Assembly: GCA_016714565.1 (NCBI GenBank)
Contig: JADKDM010000036.1
Location: 1-21,011 of the forward strand
Reading direction: 5' to 3'
DNA: 21,011 nt
Source: Candidatus Villigracilis propinquus
Lineage (GTDB): Bacteria; Chloroflexota; Anaerolineae; Anaerolineales; Villigracilaceae
The position numbers and the translations under genes were made by a program. Each line of letters opens with the position of its first letter. The stretch's first letter is position 1. This document shows positions 8,732 through 15,129 of this stretch, piece by piece. Below the pieces are notes generated by a model, which was given only the letters and a program-made list of their open reading frames with translations, was not told where the DNA came from and did no database searches.

Positions 8732-8757
8732 TAAAAAACGCCCGCATCTGCGGGCGT
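8732..8757 (-). terminator. Terminator of the GGDEF gene, possibly bidirectional
   Basis: ACGCCCGC (8738-8745), a four-base loop ATCT, then GCGGGCGT (8750-8757). On the minus strand the stem is followed by TTTTTTAT, a classic intrinsic terminator six bases after the GGDEF gene's stop. On the plus strand it is followed by CATTTTTAG, so before the MITE arrived it could also have served azlCD. Confidence 0.9.
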
Positions 8758-8762
8758 CATTT

Positions 8763-9668
8763 TTAGATGTAGACCAGAAAAATCTGATTGCCACCCGCCT
8801 CTTTTGCGCGGGACATGGCCTGCCGTGACTGCTGGATCAACGTTTCAACTTCTGTGGATGTGCTGATACGCGCCACAGATGCAATGCCCGCGCTGATCTT
8901 CACGTTCAACGGCGGTTCATTCGGGACCTCGATGCGGGTGCCGCGTACCCCGGCAATGATCCTCTCTGCCACTTTTTCCGCATCCGCGCCAATGACGCCG
9001 GCCAGCACAAGCACAAACTCATCCCCCGCCCAGCGGCCGATGCAATCATAGGGGCGGCTTTTCTCACGAATGGTTTGCGAAAGCACCTGCAAGACCTCAT
9101 CCCCGGTTGGGATGCCAAAGGTATCGTTGATAAGTTTGAAGTTATCAATATCCAGTGCGACAAAACTAATGGGCAGAGAGGCGCGGCGGGAGCGTTCCAA
9201 CTCCCCGGCTGATTGACGTAAAAAAGCCTTACGTCCCATAAAATTTGTCAGGGTATCGAATACCGCTTGATTATCCAATTGATCTTTTGCCACAGCCAGA
9301 CTGCCTGCCAATGAGATGATACGTTCCGCCATTGCCACGCGATTCTTCAGATCCGCAGCCTTGAAGGGACGCTCGATAATATCGTCCATGCCGCTGGGCT
9401 CGATCCCTTCATCCAGATTTTTCGCGGTGGTCAATAAAATGTAGATCGTTTCAGCGGGATTCATGGCACGCGCACGCGTCATAAACCGCGAAGAACGCAG
9501 GTCGCTTGTATCCCAATTTGCGATCAGAAACCGAGACTCTCCAGATTGAATATAAGGCGAAGCCTGTTCAGCGGAGGTTATAGGAATAAGCACGTTTCTT
9601 TTCCCGCCCAATGCATGTTCAATGAGCGCAAGTTCTTTCGGATTGTTTTCCAGTACAAGGATTTTCAT
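8763..9668 (-). CDS. Response-regulator-like receiver domain fused to a GGDEF (diguanylate cyclase) domain
   Basis: This is a 301-residue cytoplasmic protein. Residues 1-120 look like a CheY receiver: ILVLENNPKEL start, probable phospho-acceptor Asp in LIANWDTSDL, LLTT, and the conserved Lys in ERPFKAADL. A helical linker precedes the GGDEF domain, which starts at FDTLTNFMGRKAF. FVALDIDNFKLINDTFG carries the metal-binding Asp, GDEVLQVLS follows, and the active-site loop reads RWAGDEF, an AGDEF variant of GGDEF. The C-terminal ISAGIAS and A-M-S-R-AKEAGGNQI blocks are normal. It probably makes cyclic di-GMP when phosphorylated; activity with AGDEF is likely but unproven. I chose ATG 9668 (AGGTG upstream) over an upstream in-frame ATG at 9707. 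No kinase gene is adjacent. Confidence 0.88.
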   Translation of the reverse strand: MKILVLENNPKELALIEHALGGKRNVLIPITSAEQASPYIQSGESRFLIANWDTSDLRSSRFMTRARAMNPAETIYILLTTAKNLDEGIEPSGMDDIIERPFKAADLKNRVAMAERIISLAGSLAVAKDQLDNQAVFDTLTNFMGRKAFLRQSAGELERSRRASLPISFVALDIDNFKLINDTFGIPTGDEVLQVLSQTIREKSRPYDCIGRWAGDEFVLVLAGVIGADAEKVAERIIAGVRGTRIEVPNEPPLNVKISAGIASVARISTSTEVETLIQQSRQAMSRAKEAGGNQIFLVYI

Positions 9669-9764
9669 TGGCACACCTATTTTGATATTATAGCAGGATG
9701 ATTTCATCTGCCTTTATGAATTGTGCCCCTGAACTGCTTTTGATATGAAAGCAATTGCCCAAAG

Positions 9765-9793
9765 TTGACAAATGCCCTCTCCCATAGTAATAT
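9765..9793 (+). promoter_or_regulatory. Sigma70-type promoter of the tRNA gene
   Basis: TTGACA (9765-9770) is followed after exactly 17 bases by TAATAT (9788-9793). The predicted start near 9800 lies about 15 bases before the tRNA. The -35 is consensus and the -10 has one mismatch. Confidence 0.8.
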
Positions 9794-9814
9794 TTGCCCC
9801 GCTCACCACAAAAT

Positions 9815-9886
9815 GCCGAGGTAGCTCAGTGGCAGAGCAGGGGACTCATAAGCCCTTGGTCGGGAGTCCAAATCTCCCCCTCGGCA
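9815..9886 (+). tRNA. tRNA-Met (anticodon CAT)
   Basis: The cloverleaf is complete: acceptor GCCGAGG/CCTCGGC with discriminator A at 9886, D-stem GCTC/GAGC with a GG-containing loop, anticodon loop CTCATAA (anticodon 9847-9849), and T-stem GGGAG/CTCCC. CCA is not encoded (CTA follows). The G1-C72 pair argues for the elongator rather than the initiator; tRNA-Ile2 with lysidine-modified CAT cannot be excluded by eye. Oddities are a T-loop TCCAAAT (C at position 55, normally U) and an A/G opposition at 31:39. An integrase gene follows 62 bases downstream. Confidence 0.85.
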
Positions 9887-9890
9887 CTAC

Positions 9891-9907
9891 TGTTTCCTAG
9901 TGAAACA
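9891..9907. repeat. Dyad TGTTTC-CTAGT-GAAACA just downstream of the tRNA
   Basis: These are six-base perfect arms (9891-9896 and 9902-9907) around a five-base centre, four bases after the tRNA end and 42 bases before the recombinase start. Two inverted arms around a short spacer are the shape of a tyrosine-recombinase core site. It could equally be a weak tRNA terminator or an operator. No second copy was found in the window. Confidence 0.35.
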
Positions 9908-9920
9908 CTCTTCTTATATA

Positions 9921-9949
9921 TGGTGGTCTCTAGACAAAGGAGATCACCA
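9921..9949 (+). promoter_or_regulatory. Inverted repeat spanning the ribosome-binding site and start of the first recombinase
   Basis: TGGTGGTCTC (9921-9930) and GAGATCACCA (9940-9949) pair at nine of ten positions around a nine-base loop. The Shine-Dalgarno AAAGGAG (9936-9942) and the A of the start codon lie in or at the right arm. In RNA this stem would partly hide the initiation region; in DNA it could be an operator. Confidence 0.45.
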
Positions 9950-10887
9950 TGTATTCTTTAAAATCACAAGACCAGGGGCTTATCACACTTTCCCAGCAGG
10001 ATTATCTACCCATCCTGATCGAGTCCTTTCTCATCGACCGCAGGTCACAAAGGCTTTCCCCAGGAACCATTGAGTTCTATACCAAGAAACTGCAATATTT
10101 CCAACAATATTGTGAAAGGCAAGCGCTGACACAAATCTCGCAACTCACATCGGATTTTATCCGCAGGTATCTTCTTGAACTTTCCGAGACGCATAATCCC
10201 GGCGGCGTACATGCCTGCTTCCGCCCACTGCGGACCATGTTGTATTGGCTCGAAGAGGAAGAGATCATGCCGGATGGATGGAAGAATCCGATTCGCAGGG
10301 TCAAAGCTCCCAAGCTGCCGACTGACCCAATTGAACCCATTCAGATCGAGGAAATCCATCAACTTCTGAAAACCTGCCAAAGCAATTACTCTGGCGTCCG
10401 CGACAAGGCGATGATGCTGGGATTGCTGGATACCGGCGCCCGCGCCAAAGAATTCCTGAACATCAACCTGGAAGATGTGGACCTGGCAACCGGGGCAGTG
10501 ATGATCCGTCAAGGCAAAGGACGCAAGCCGCGCATGGTGTTCCTCGGGCGAAAGACCATTCGCGCCATCCGCCGGTATCTTCGATATCGAACGGGGAACC
10601 ACCCTGCTCTTTGGGTTTCCACTCAAGGGGAAAGGATGACTTATGCAGCATTACGATGCCTCCTGCGCCGGCGTGCAGAACAGATCGGCTTGAAGTCCAT
10701 CCCCACCCCGCACGATTTCCGCCGCGCCTTTGCCCTAGTCATGCTGCGCAATGGCGTGGATATCTTCGCCCTCCAGAAACTGATGGGACATTCCGACCTG
10801 CAGATCCTGCGGCGCTACCTGGCACAGACCGACCAGGATATTCACAACGCCCATATGCGGGGCAGTCCAGTGGATAGCAATTTGTAG
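9949..10887 (+). CDS. Tyrosine recombinase/integrase (XerC/D-like), first copy
   Basis: This is a 312-residue site-specific recombinase, expected to break and rejoin DNA through a phosphotyrosine intermediate. An N-terminal SAM-like core-binding domain (about residues 20-115, SPGTIEFYTKKLQYF) precedes the catalytic domain. The full active-site set is visible: Arg165 (LLDTGARAKEF), Lys190 (GKGRKPR), His255 and Arg258 (HDFRR), His281 (LMGH) and nucleophile Tyr290 (LRRYL). The start ATG has a strong AAAGGAG. It lies right behind a tRNA gene, the usual position for an element integrase. It is clearly paralogous to the recombinase at 15123, sharing length, NPALWVS-like and RRAFA blocks and the tail SPVD-S/R-N. 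Confidence 0.95.
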   Translation: MYSLKSQDQGLITLSQQDYLPILIESFLIDRRSQRLSPGTIEFYTKKLQYFQQYCERQALTQISQLTSDFIRRYLLELSETHNPGGVHACFRPLRTMLYWLEEEEIMPDGWKNPIRRVKAPKLPTDPIEPIQIEEIHQLLKTCQSNYSGVRDKAMMLGLLDTGARAKEFLNINLEDVDLATGAVMIRQGKGRKPRMVFLGRKTIRAIRRYLRYRTGNHPALWVSTQGERMTYAALRCLLRRRAEQIGLKSIPTPHDFRRAFALVMLRNGVDIFALQKLMGHSDLQILRRYLAQTDQDIHNAHMRGSPVDSNL

Positions 10888-10962
10888 AGAAAGGGATCAC
10901 TGGAAGAATGCTACATCTGACAAATCTGTTCATGTATCAGAAACTGTTATAAAGGAAAAATT

Positions 10963-11217
10963 ATGACCACAGTAAAAATCCGCCGTAAAGGAACCATCAC
11001 CATTCCAGCCAAACTGCGCAAAGAATACAAACTCGAGGAAGGTCAAACTTTGACAGTTATTGACCTTGGTAAAGGTACGATTTTGCTCACGCCAAAAGTT
11101 TCCCAGGTGGATAAACTGGCTAATCAAATCGCTGAGAAATTTAAGGATGAAGGCATCACTCTCGAGGATTTGTTACAGGCACTAAATGAGCTGCGTAAAA
11201 CTTACAATAGATCATGA
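10963..11217 (+). CDS. AbrB/MazE/SpoVT-type swapped-hairpin DNA-binding protein (orphan antitoxin-like)
   Basis: The 84-residue protein has an N-terminal AbrB fold (residues 3-45: VKIRRKGTITIPAKLRKEY, LEEGQTLTVID, GTILLTP) and a helical C-terminus (KLANQIAEKFKDEGITLEDLL), as in VapB/MazE-type antitoxins. AAAGGA lies six bases upstream of the ATG. The expected partner (PIN-domain or MazF toxin) is absent; the next gene has its own promoter and a different fold. It is therefore either an orphan antitoxin left after loss of its toxin, or a stand-alone regulator. Confidence 0.85.
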   Translation: MTTVKIRRKGTITIPAKLRKEYKLEEGQTLTVIDLGKGTILLTPKVSQVDKLANQIAEKFKDEGITLEDLLQALNELRKTYNRS

Positions 11218-11264
11218 TATAATGACCGAAACTTTCGGTTATAAAACCGATTTTTTCGGTCATT
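11215..11264 (+). promoter_or_regulatory. Extended -10 promoter with two tandem palindromic operator sites
   Basis: TGATATAAT (11215-11223) is an extended -10 element. Downstream are two dyads built from ACCGAAA/TTTCGGT: ACCGAAA-C-TTTCGGT (11225-11239) and ACCGA...TTTCGGT (11246-11260). Their centres are 21 bp apart, two helical turns. The outer arms AATGACCGAAA (11221-11231) and TTTCGGTCATT (11254-11264) are themselves 11-bp exact inverses. The layout suggests autorepression of the 11288/11614 operon by a dimer binding cooperatively. Confidence 0.7.
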
Positions 11265-11287
11265 AGTATTCTCGATAGGAGAGAAAA

Positions 11288-11617
11288 ATGTTAGCCTCCC
11301 TGTTTGGCTCCAAAGGTTCTGAAAAAGTCTTGATCTTCATTACAGCTCGCGGCGAAGGTTATGCAAGAGAAATATCTCAATTTTTTGACATGGATATTTC
11401 TACCATCCAGAACCAGCTCGATAAATTTGAGCTTGGCGGTATTTTGGCAAGCACTACCAAAGGACGAACGCGGTTATACACATTTAATCCAAGATACCCT
11501 TTTCTAAAAGAGTTGGAACTACTATTAAACAAAGCTCTTTCCTTTTATCCTGAGGATGAACGCGAGAAACTAGTCATGGAAAGACGGCGACCACGCCGGC
11601 GAGGCAAACCAATATGA
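11288..11617 (+). CDS. Winged-helix DNA-binding protein, probable antitoxin/regulator of the following nucleotidyltransferase
   Basis: The 109-residue protein has an ArsR/MarR-like winged helix in its first ~70 residues: KVLIFITARGEGYAREISQFF, the recognition segment MDISTIQNQLDKFELGG, then the wing ILASTTKGRTRLYTFNP. The C-terminus is basic (ERRRPRRRGK). A TAGGAG sits six to seven bases before the ATG. Its stop overlaps the next start by four bases (ATGA), so the two are coupled, the usual layout for an antitoxin-toxin pair. The tandem operator upstream implies autoregulation. The function as antitoxin is inferred from context. Confidence 0.75.
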   Translation: MLASLFGSKGSEKVLIFITARGEGYAREISQFFDMDISTIQNQLDKFELGGILASTTKGRTRLYTFNPRYPFLKELELLLNKALSFYPEDEREKLVMERRRPRRRGKPI

Positions 11618-12153
11618 AACCTATTAACGCAATGACCCAAGCGGAATTAGCAGCATTTGTTCAATCACACCTGCGGAAAAACAAGATTTATGTGACCTTA
11701 TCCGGCGGAGCAGCTGTATCCATTTACACAGTTAATAGATATGTTTCAGCGGACATCGACTTGGTAGAAGACACTTACGCTGACAGAAACAAGGTAAAAA
11801 ACGCAATGGAAGAGATTGGCTTCCATGAGAAAAATCGGTATTTCACTCATCCAGACACACAGCATATTATTGAATTCCCGTCCGGTCCTCTTTCCGTAGG
11901 CGGGGAGGCAGTGAAGGATATTAAAGAGATAAAGTATGCAACAGGAATTCTACGTGTCATATCCCCCACAGATTGTGTGAAAGACAGGCTAGCAGCTTAT
12001 TATTTCTGGAAAGATCAGCAATCCTTCAATCAAGCCCTTTTGGTAGCCCAAAATAATCCTTTTAACATCAGTGAAATTAAGAAATGGTCGCAAGCAGAAG
12101 GACATCTTGAAGAATTTAAAGAATTCCTAAAGCAATACGAAGACAAGAAATAA
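11614..12153 (+). CDS. Nucleotidyltransferase-fold protein, AbiEii-toxin-like
   Basis: The 179-residue protein carries the polymerase-beta NTase signature: LSGGAAVSIY (Gly31-Gly32), then SADIDLV with the two metal-binding Asp residues (47 and 49), and a possible third acidic residue in HIIEFP. The later block ISPTDCVKDRLAAYYFW resembles the C-terminal helical region of AbiEii/DUF-type NTases. AbiEii-type toxins transfer nucleotides to RNA and stop growth; the paired winged-helix protein at 11288 would be the antitoxin. Substrate and toxicity are not shown by sequence. Base composition is AT-rich compared with the backbone. Confidence 0.72.
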   Translation: MKPINAMTQAELAAFVQSHLRKNKIYVTLSGGAAVSIYTVNRYVSADIDLVEDTYADRNKVKNAMEEIGFHEKNRYFTHPDTQHIIEFPSGPLSVGGEAVKDIKEIKYATGILRVISPTDCVKDRLAAYYFWKDQQSFNQALLVAQNNPFNISEIKKWSQAEGHLEEFKEFLKQYEDKK

Positions 12154-12243
12154 AGCCATCAACGATATTTATTCTTGTAGATAGGTATATGTAGGGGATG
12201 GGTACAAAATCTGATTACAAGAATCGCATCTTAAAAAATCTAT

Positions 12244-12289
12244 TTTACATTCATACTCATTTTAATTATAATATGAGTATGAATGTAAA
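12244..12289 (+). promoter_or_regulatory. Promoter embedded in a 17-bp-arm perfect palindrome, driving the lone AbiEi
   Basis: Left arm TTTACATTCATACTCAT (12244-12260) and right arm ATGAGTATGAATGTAAA (12273-12289) are exact inverses around 12 bases. The -35 TTTACA (12244-12249) is the start of the left arm, and the -10 TATAAT (12267-12272) is exactly 17 bp downstream, ending where the right arm begins. A protein bound to both arms would clamp the polymerase site. Transcription should start near 12279, the ATG used below. Confidence 0.85.
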
Positions 12290-12893
12290 GTCAAAACTAT
12301 CCCGAATCGACAAGCTCCGACAGATCATGAAAAGCCGGCAAGGGCTCCTCTTAACGTCTGATTTAGCTAATTTCAACATCCCTCGAACCTACCTTTCAAT
12401 CATGGAACAAGCTGGTGAAATCGAACGGGTCTCAAGGGGGGTATATCGGTCCGCTGCCACGTTTATCGAGGATGAATTGTTCAGTTTTCAGTCAAAGTAT
12501 CGCTCAACTATCTTTTCGCACGAGACAGCCCTATACTTGCACAACTTGACAGACAGGACGCCTCTCACCTATTCAATCTCTGTCCCAACTGGTTACCACT
12601 CCCATTTTCTGAACAGTAGCGGATACAAAATTTTTTACGTCAACCGTGATGTTTTTGGACTAGGTGTCGTTTCGATGAATACGCCACATGGGAATAAAGT
12701 CCGAGCCACAGATCTTGAAAGAACCATCTGTGATATTGTGCGTAGCCGGAGTCAGATCGATATCCAAGTACGCAACGCGGCACTGAAACATTATGCTAAA
12801 CATAAAGGCAGAAATCTTGACCGGCTTTACACCTATGCCAAACGGCTCCGAGTCCAAACCATTGTCAGAGAGTATCTGGAAATCCTTTTATAA
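12279..12893 (+). CDS. AbiEi-family antitoxin-like winged-helix protein (type IV TA), without an adjacent AbiEii
   Basis: The N-terminal winged helix (about residues 9-58: SRIDKLRQIM, LLLTSDLANFNIPRTYLSIM, GEIERVSRGVYRS) is the hallmark of AbiEi antitoxins. It is followed by the conserved FSHETALYLHNLTDRTPLTYSI and TDLERTICDIVR blocks. It is 204 residues from ATG 12279; an alternative ATG is 12273. Longer reading from 12198 would cross the promoter and is rejected. No Shine-Dalgarno is visible and the predicted +1 coincides with this ATG, so the mRNA is probably leaderless. AbiEi normally neutralises and represses an AbiEii gene directly downstream. Here only a 194-bp gap follows (12894-13087), with no recognisable NTase, then a convergent gene. 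Confidence 0.82.
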   Translation: MNVKSKLSRIDKLRQIMKSRQGLLLTSDLANFNIPRTYLSIMEQAGEIERVSRGVYRSAATFIEDELFSFQSKYRSTIFSHETALYLHNLTDRTPLTYSISVPTGYHSHFLNSSGYKIFYVNRDVFGLGVVSMNTPHGNKVRATDLERTICDIVRSRSQIDIQVRNAALKHYAKHKGRNLDRLYTYAKRLRVQTIVREYLEILL

Positions 12894-13087
12894 GGATAAG
12901 CTCTTTGGACATCCCGTTTTATTAATCATGATTGAATCTCAACAAGTGACCACGAATATTGACGGTTACCAAATTCAGCACCAAATAATGATGGATAGTA
13001 TGAACTAACAATGTATCCAAGGTGATGATCGATCTAAATCAGTCGCATTCCTGATGCTATCCTTATGAAGGCGCTGACAAATTAGAT

Positions 13088-13912
13088 CTATCCCATTAAA
13101 AACGAGAGAAGCGCATTTATCCGTTCGTATGCATCTCGTTGAATGAAGTCTCTTTCCTCGTTCTCAGTGATGTCTTCGAAATCAGCTACGTGTTTAGGTC
13201 CGACATGCTCAGGAGAGGCGAATTTTTCAGATAACGTCCCAAGGGCTTCCTGTACCAACTTATTCTCCAATATTGGTTGAAACTCTTTTGCTAATGCTTC
13301 AATACCGCCAGGATAGTTTTTGATACAGTAATAAATATCCCAGGCATCCTTTTCCATTAACCGTGACGCTATTGCCATAGATTTCATCACCAGAAATGGC
13401 GCAATCGAGGTAACACGGACACGTGCACTATCTATCCCGCCTTCCGGCAGTTTTCCGCTTAAGGTAATTTCAGTTACTTGAGCAAAAGCCAAATCACTAC
13501 CCCGCGCTTTGCGCGGTTGCATATCTTGTATCTTTTGAGTGCGACGGCTACGTTTCGTGCCGGCATACTCTCCAGCCAAGAAATCTACTTCCACTTGGTA
13601 CGTATTTCTTCCAACCTTTACTTCCCGGAAGAAAATAAAAGGCTGCTCCCCCTGGCGATAACCGCGCGATAACAAAAGTTGCAAGATGGTTTTATAACCC
13701 ACCTCATTCAAAACACGGTGATCCAGCGCCAAATCCACATCAAGGCTTCCTGTATGCCGTTGCCCAGCACCACTCAATAGAAGTTCGGGAACCCACCCAC
13801 CTACAATCACGATCCCTTCTTGATATTCACCCAGTAAATGGGTCAATTCAAGCATAACGCTATATGCGGCTTCCACCGCTTCAGCCGTATAGTCAACTCG
13901 AGTTATCACCAT
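13088..13912 (-). CDS. AbiEii-like nucleotidyltransferase, toxin candidate
   Basis: The 274-residue protein has an NTase core: GGWVPELLL (Gly38-Gly39) and GSLDVDLALD with Asp58 and Asp60, then QVEVDFLAG supplying a possible third acidic residue. The later block MEKDAWDIYYCIKNYPGG matches the K-D-x-x-D-I-Y segment of AbiEii-type proteins. Its start lies inside the end of the upstream AbiEi-like gene (seven-base overlap, 13906-13912), so the two are made together. By family logic it would be a growth-arresting NTase; the target is unknown. It converges with the lone AbiEi gene. Confidence 0.78.
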   Translation of the reverse strand: MVITRVDYTAEAVEAAYSVMLELTHLLGEYQEGIVIVGGWVPELLLSGAGQRHTGSLDVDLALDHRVLNEVGYKTILQLLLSRGYRQGEQPFIFFREVKVGRNTYQVEVDFLAGEYAGTKRSRRTQKIQDMQPRKARGSDLAFAQVTEITLSGKLPEGGIDSARVRVTSIAPFLVMKSMAIASRLMEKDAWDIYYCIKNYPGGIEALAKEFQPILENKLVQEALGTLSEKFASPEHVGPKHVADFEDITENEERDFIQRDAYERINALLSFLMG

Positions 13913-14949
13913 GATTTTTCAACGACCTTTCGGATATTCTGAGCAGCTTCCTGCCCACGGCCATGTTGGCTCTGCAAGTCTAAATAGATTTGAATTGGAG
14001 CTGCAATCTGAATCCCATCAATTTCCTGAGTACCAATGAATACTCCCTCATCATAAGGAAGTAACAAACTAACATTCGCACCACTAGTGACACTTTTCCA
14101 GCCTAAAACATCTGCCAGCGAATCCGGATTTCCTTCGACATAAGCATACATTCGTTGATATCGTACAGATGGCGCAAGACGGGCAGCGCCGGAAAATGCT
14201 GTCAGTGCATAACGCATGTTCCGTTGACTGCAAATATCAGCAAATTGATACTCACATTCAGCGATGTCCGTCATAGCATAATAGTCAACAGTCTGATTAC
14301 GTTGTGATCGATACTGGGCAGCCCATCCATCAAGCACTACACCTGGGTTCTTAAGTCGAACGCCATTTTCGCCCGTTTCCAACCACTCTTGATCTGACAA
14401 CAACTTCTTTACATTGGAAATCTGTCCATAACTGACATTGGCAGCTTTCGCTAAAGCCTCGGTTTTCCAATTCTTTTTTGGATCTGCCAATAAAACTCGT
14501 AGAATGCGTTCTGCTTTTGTTGAATAGAGTGAAAGATGTTTCCTGGGTTGAATATATGGATTGACGTTTCCCTCACGGTGAATGAAGACAGTATCAAATG
14601 AAAGCAAGCAATTTCCTGCCAAATCAAGATAACCCACACCTGCTTCTTTACATATCACAGCAGTAGCGGGAGAGATATAAGGGGCTATAAAAACTCCATA
14701 CTCCGCAACGCCCTGTGCCAACCAATCTTTTATTTGATAGGCAGCCAATCGAGCAACCCGAGGCTGTCCATTGTCTTTATACTCTGCCAAGATTTTCAGT
14801 GATTTATTTTTAACGCGTACTTCCATCTTAAAATCTGGCTTCAACGCACTCTCATCTATAGAAATTTTTCCCAATTGTAAAAAGGGAACGCTTAACAAGC
14901 ACTCCCGAATAACCTGTACAACCATGTTTTCACTTACTCTTTTTTTCAT
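13906..14949 (-). CDS. AbiEi-like antitoxin/regulator with a PD-(D/E)XK-like N-terminal domain
   Basis: This is a 347-residue protein from ATG 14949; the ATG at 14970 lies inside the operator palindrome at about the predicted transcription start. Residues about 20-140 look like a restriction-endonuclease fold: LKPDFKMEV, then ILAEYKDNGQPRVAR (E-x-K), VFIAPYISPATAVICKEAGVGYLDLAGNCLLSF. A middle winged helix follows (KAERILRVLLADPKKNWKTEALAKAANVSYGQISNVKKLL). The C-terminus (FSGAARLAPSVRYQRMYAYV, IYLDLQSQHGRGQEAAQNIRKVV) is typical of long AbiEi-family members. It is coupled to the NTase at 13912. It probably represses its own promoter through the adjacent palindrome. Whether the nuclease-like domain cuts DNA is unknown. 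Confidence 0.75.
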   Translation of the reverse strand: MKKRVSENMVVQVIRECLLSVPFLQLGKISIDESALKPDFKMEVRVKNKSLKILAEYKDNGQPRVARLAAYQIKDWLAQGVAEYGVFIAPYISPATAVICKEAGVGYLDLAGNCLLSFDTVFIHREGNVNPYIQPRKHLSLYSTKAERILRVLLADPKKNWKTEALAKAANVSYGQISNVKKLLSDQEWLETGENGVRLKNPGVVLDGWAAQYRSQRNQTVDYYAMTDIAECEYQFADICSQRNMRYALTAFSGAARLAPSVRYQRMYAYVEGNPDSLADVLGWKSVTSGANVSLLLPYDEGVFIGTQEIDGIQIAAPIQIYLDLQSQHGRGQEAAQNIRKVVEKSW

Positions 14950-14961
14950 TTTTAAACCTAC

Positions 14962-15011
14962 TTTCAGCATTTGCTGAAAACAATTATATCAGTGAAAAAT
15001 ATTTAGAACAA
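14962..15011 (-). promoter_or_regulatory. Extended -10 promoter plus 18-bp perfect palindrome controlling the AbiEi-like/NTase operon
   Basis: On the minus strand TGATATAAT (14991-14983) forms an extended -10, with a weak -35 TTGTTC (15011-15006) at 17 bp. The palindrome TTTCAGCA-TT-TGCTGAAA (14962-14979) covers the expected start site near 14976. This layout favours translation from ATG 14949 and autorepression by the first gene product. Confidence 0.75.
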
Positions 15012-15091
15012 GTCGAGGGGATATGGACATCCCGAGGTTGAATTCTTTGTAAAAATACCGAAACAATACCGACACGAAAAACTCTCCCCTA

Positions 15092-15129
15092 TTTCCATTC
15101 AGATATTCTTGCGCGCACTGAAATGGAAA
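15092..15129 (+). promoter_or_regulatory. Inverted repeat spanning the start codon of the second recombinase
   Basis: TTTCCATTCAG (15092-15102) pairs with CTGAAATGGAAA (15118-15129), with one bulged base, around a 15-base loop. The start ATG at 15123 lies in the right arm. No clear Shine-Dalgarno sequence is present. The first recombinase has a comparable stem over its own start. Confidence 0.4.

Noticed and set aside
8616..8828. 70-codon plus-strand reading across the MITE
   Set aside because: It crosses the terminal repeat, the terminator and the 3' end of the GGDEF gene; no ribosome site and no coding character.
10963..11617. AbrB gene and next gene as a VapBC or MazEF pair
   Set aside because: The following product is a winged-helix protein, not a PIN or MazF toxin, and it has its own promoter.
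12198..12278. Longer N-terminus for the AbiEi-like protein from ATG 12198
   Set aside because: This stretch contains the left palindrome arm and both promoter hexamers, and AbiEi proteins normally begin just before the SRIDKL segment.
12793..13008. 71-codon reading overlapping the end of the lone AbiEi gene, considered as an AbiEii remnant
   Set aside because: It shows no nucleotidyltransferase motif and mostly shadows the AbiEi gene in another frame.
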